A stretch of DNA of 64,000 nt, from positions 4,328,001 to 4,392,000 of the forward strand of contig NZ_JAFBCK010000001.1 of the NCBI RefSeq assembly GCF_016907695.1. Direction: 5' to 3'. The notes beneath the pieces are model-generated. The model did no database searches. It was not told the DNA's origin and saw only the letters and a list, made by a program, of their open reading frames with translations. The first letter of the stretch is position 1, and every line of letters starts with the position of its first letter. A program made the translations under genes and the position numbers. Source of the stretch: Actinokineospora baliensis. GTDB taxonomy: Bacteria; Actinomycetota; Actinomycetes; Mycobacteriales; Pseudonocardiaceae. This document shows positions 61,441-64,000 of this stretch, piece by piece.

Positions 61441-64000
61441 CTACCGGGTCCGGCGCCGGGTCCTGCCGACCAGCAGCAGCCCGGCGCCGCCGACCAGCAG
61501 CCAGACGCCCAGCGCCGCGACCGGGGTCACCGCTGCGCCGGTGTCGGGCAGCGGGTCACCGGGTCGGGCTTGGCCCACCGGCGCGGCGGAGGTGGTCGTG
61601 CTGCTGGGAGCCGGTGGGAACCCGGTGGTCGGGTTGGCCGTGCTGGTCGGGCCCGTGGTGGTGTGCGTCGTGGACGGCGTTGTCGCGGTGGGCGTTGTCG
61701 TTGTGCTCGGACCGGTCGTGGGGGTGGTGCTGGAGGTCGGGGGAGTTGCGGTGGTGGGGGGAGTGGTGGTTGGGGGCTGCCCGGAGGCGAAGTCGACGAC
61801 CGCGGTCTCGCCCGGAGCGATGTGGACATCCGCGCTGGTTCCCGGGGGCGCGGGCTCGGTGTTCACCGTGATCGTCCAAGGGGCGAGGGCGGGGTCGGCG
61901 GTGATGGAGACCTCGACCCAGCCGGTCCCCGGCACCGCCAGCCGGTACGCACCGGTGGCATCGGTGCGGTCGTAGGCCGTGCCGGGGACCGCGATCACGG
62001 CACCGGCCAGTGGTGCGCCGCGGACGACGACGTGCCCGGTGACCAACCCGGCGGCCGCGAAGTCGTCCCACCGGTAGGCCGCGGTGGTCAGCGCCTCGGT
62101 CAGCACCGTCGCGGTGGTGTCCGAGTCGACCTCGTAGAGCGAGAGGTCCACCACCCGGTACGGACCGTCCACGCGGTGCCCGTTGATGAGCCTGCCGTCG
62201 TAGCGGATGGTGAGCGTGTGCGTGCCCGCGGCGAGGACTTGTTCGTCGCCGCTCCAGCCGATGTCCTTCCCGGTGGCCTCGACGAGCCGCGCGTTGACCG
62301 CGTAGGTCCCGGGCCGGGACACGACGACCCGGGCCGCGACGTCGAGCCAGTCGTAGGTCCCGGATCCGTCGGCGTCCACCGGGTGGTCGGTCAGCGAGTC
62401 GAGGAACACCCCGCCGCCCGGCCGGAACCCCGCCGCGGGGTAGACCGCCGTCCGGTGGGCCGCCAAGGCGAAGTCGACCTCGCCGGTGTTGTCGCGCAGC
62501 ACGACGTTCGACAGCAGGTACGGTCCGTCGACGCCGTGCCGCCGCAGGTCCTCGCCGGGGAAGTCCAACGCCAGGGCGCCCGCGCCCGCGGTCACCGTGC
62601 CGGTGGTGGTCGCCGTCGTGATGAACCGACCCGCCGCGTCGAACAACGCGCCGGTCAGCGTGTAGTCGCCCGGCCGGTGGACCGCCACCGCCGCGGTGAC
62701 CCGCACCCGGTCCGGTCGCCCGTCACCGTTGCCGTCCGCCGCCACGTCGGTGTAGGTCGCGGGCAGGGTGCCCGGGGGCGGGTCGAACCGCTCGGCGGGG
62801 TAGCCGTCGACGGTGTGCTCGACGGCCATCACCGTGGTGTCGGCGGCGTCGACCACCCGCAGCAGCAACCGGAACGCCGACTGCCCGGCGCGGCGCGCGA
62901 TCGCCCGCCCGTCGAAGTCCAGCACGGCCTGGCCGGGCGTCGCCGCGGCGGTCGCGGTGCCGATGACCTCCCCGCCCTGGCCGACCAGGGTGCCGCGCAG
63001 GGTGACCTGTCCACTGTCGACGGATCGGACCCGCGTGACCACCCGGAGCAGGTCGAACCCCCCGCTGCCGTCGAGGTCGACACCCGCGGGACTGATGTCG
63101 TGGTCCACTGACACCCGGGGCCGCTGGAAGGCGTCGACCGGGTAGGTGGCCGTCCGGTGCGTGATCGACGAGCTCGCGAAGCGGTCGTCGACCTGGATGG
63201 CCACCGTGTACGGGCCGCCGGTCCCGCGCGCCCACAGCTGTTCGCCCGCGAAGTCGAGCGTGGCGGTCCGTGTCCCGGGTGCGACCGCCAGTTCGCGCTC
63301 GACCACCGCGACCGGGACGTCGCCCGGTGCGACCAGGTCCGCCCGCAGCCGGACCGTGCCCGTCCCGGTCCCGGTGACCGGGACGGTGACCCTGAGCAGT
63401 TCCGCGCCCGCGACCCCGTCGGCGTCCACCAGCGCGTCGGCGGCCGCGCCGATCTCCGCCAGCGCGGTTTGGAACCGCCCGTGGTCGTAGGGTCCCGTGG
63501 TGTGCGTGGCCGCGGCCACCTCGGTGCCGTCGGTGGTGAACAGCCGCACCAGCACAGTGAACGGACCATCCACACCGGACCTCCGGATCGGCGCGCCGGG
63601 GAAGTGGATGGTGGCGGGACCGCCGTCGAGGGTCGTAGTGGGCGCCGGGTTCACCACCGCCTCCGGGTCGACCCGGCCCCGGGCGATCGCCCCACCGCCG
63701 CTGTCAAGCAGGCGGGCGTCGACGGTGTAGGTGCCCGCCGGCGCGGCGATCGGCACCTCCGCGCGCAGGAAGTCCCACTGCCCGTTGGCGTCCAGGTCGA
63801 CTCCGGTGTCGGTGCCCTCGACCGCGAGCGCGGTCACCGGCGCTGTTCGCGGCGCGGGCCCGACCGGTTCGAAAGTGACCAGTGCCCACCCCGTGGCGTT
63901 GCGCACCGTCCCGCCGCCGAGCCGGTAGGTCCGCCCCGGGTTCGCCACCTCGGTACACATGTCCTTGGCGGCGTCGACCTTGCAGAAGACGTTCTGCCGG
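61441..64000 (-). CDS. LPXTG-type cell-wall surface protein, 5' end outside window
   Basis: The frame is open to the right edge, so only the C-terminal ~852 residues are seen. It has beta-rich repeats of about 120-130 residues, each with a Y-P-x-x-x-F-type start (YPVDAFQRP, YPAERFDPP, YPAAGFRPG) and calcium-loop-like DxDGxGxxD motifs. A carboxypeptidase-regulatory-like domain follows (GHVVVRGAPLAGAVIAVPGTAYDRTDATGAYRLAVPG), then a Thr/Pro stalk of about 60 residues. The C-terminus is a sorting signal: LPDTG, hydrophobic stretch, RTRRRTR. Sortase attachment to the wall is expected. The N-terminal function is outside the window. Confidence 0.85.
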   Translation of the reverse strand, partial: RQNVFCKVDAAKDMCTEVANPGRTYRLGGGTVRNATGWALVTFEPVGPAPRTAPVTALAVEGTDTGVDLDANGQWDFLRAEVPIAAPAGTYTVDARLLDSGGGAIARGRVDPEAVVNPAPTTTLDGGPATIHFPGAPIRRSGVDGPFTVLVRLFTTDGTEVAAATHTTGPYDHGRFQTALAEIGAAADALVDADGVAGAELLRVTVPVTGTGTGTVRLRADLVAPGDVPVAVVERELAVAPGTRTATLDFAGEQLWARGTGGPYTVAIQVDDRFASSSITHRTATYPVDAFQRPRVSVDHDISPAGVDLDGSGGFDLLRVVTRVRSVDSGQVTLRGTLVGQGGEVIGTATAAATPGQAVLDFDGRAIARRAGQSAFRLLLRVVDAADTTVMAVEHTVDGYPAERFDPPPGTLPATYTDVAADGNGDGRPDRVRVTAAVAVHRPGDYTLTGALFDAAGRFITTATTTGTVTAGAGALALDFPGEDLRRHGVDGPYLLSNVVLRDNTGEVDFALAAHRTAVYPAAGFRPGGGVFLDSLTDHPVDADGSGTYDWLDVAARVVVSRPGTYAVNARLVEATGKDIGWSGDEQVLAAGTHTLTIRYDGRLINGHRVDGPYRVVDLSLYEVDSDTTATVLTEALTTAAYRWDDFAAAGLVTGHVVVRGAPLAGAVIAVPGTAYDRTDATGAYRLAVPGTGWVEVSITADPALAPWTITVNTEPAPPGTSADVHIAPGETAVVDFASGQPPTTTPPTTATPPTSSTTPTTGPSTTTTPTATTPSTTHTTTGPTSTANPTTGFPPAPSSTTTSAAPVGQARPGDPLPDTGAAVTPVAALGVWLLVGGAGLLLVGRTRRRTR

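Overview
The window is GC-rich, with GTG starts, 4-base gene overlaps, a Tat-exported PhoD phosphatase, an ECF sigma/anti-sigma pair, two cytochromes P450, a CGNR zinc-finger regulator and a bacterial-type HtpG. All of this fits a filamentous actinomycete chromosome, most likely a member of the Pseudonocardiaceae (Actinokineospora/Saccharothrix-like). That placement is inferred from gene content; no rRNA or tRNA was seen to confirm it.

Layout. (1) 1-17 kb is a secreted-protein region: the 3' part of a large extracellular nuclease, a phoD phosphatase plus a secreted repeat protein set between two ~1 kb inverted repeat arms, an MFS transporter, an FG-GAP protein, a four-CBM32 galactose-oxidase-like enzyme, and an ECF sigma/anti-sigma pair. 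One repeat arm is interrupted by a complete IS4-family element with a 10-bp target duplication. (2) 17-24 kb: htpG, an ABC ATPase/membrane pair, a P450 with a convergent ferredoxin, an AhpD-like protein and a GtrA protein. (3) 24-33.4 kb is catabolic: an intradiol dioxygenase/amidohydrolase operon facing an aldo/keto reductase across a 22-bp palindromic operator, a TetR regulator, a secreted cyclophilin and an operon of three flavin-dependent (LLM) monooxygenases. (4) 33.4-42.3 kb: small regulators, an EamA exporter with a LysR regulator, a sugar ABC importer without its own ATPase, a haem-oxygenase-like protein and a MHYT membrane protein. (5) 42.4-48.6 kb: a MacB-type efflux operon (lipoprotein, adaptor, ATPase, permease) divergent from a two-component system. 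(6) 48.5-54.9 kb: a DUF7144-like protein, small peptides, a giant LuxR regulator, an inositol-monophosphatase-like protein and an Lrp/AsnC regulator. (7) 54.9-58.3 kb: a tightly coupled operon XRE - ImmA/IrrE - MAB_1171c membrane protein - P450 homologue. (8) 58.3-64 kb: a structured intergenic region, a diguanylate cyclase, a cupin and an LPXTG-type surface protein that runs off the window.

The most unusual points are as follows. The P450 of the XRE/IrrE operon has serine where the haem-ligating cysteine should be. The ATPase-permease junction of the MacB-type operon has been amplified into a degenerate array containing two consecutive 59-codon chimeric ORFs, joined to each other and to the permease by GTGA overlaps. 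Similar partial duplications of gene edges occur at three other places. The transposase frame is broken exactly at CCC-TGA. Three convergent gene pairs end on a shared CTAG.
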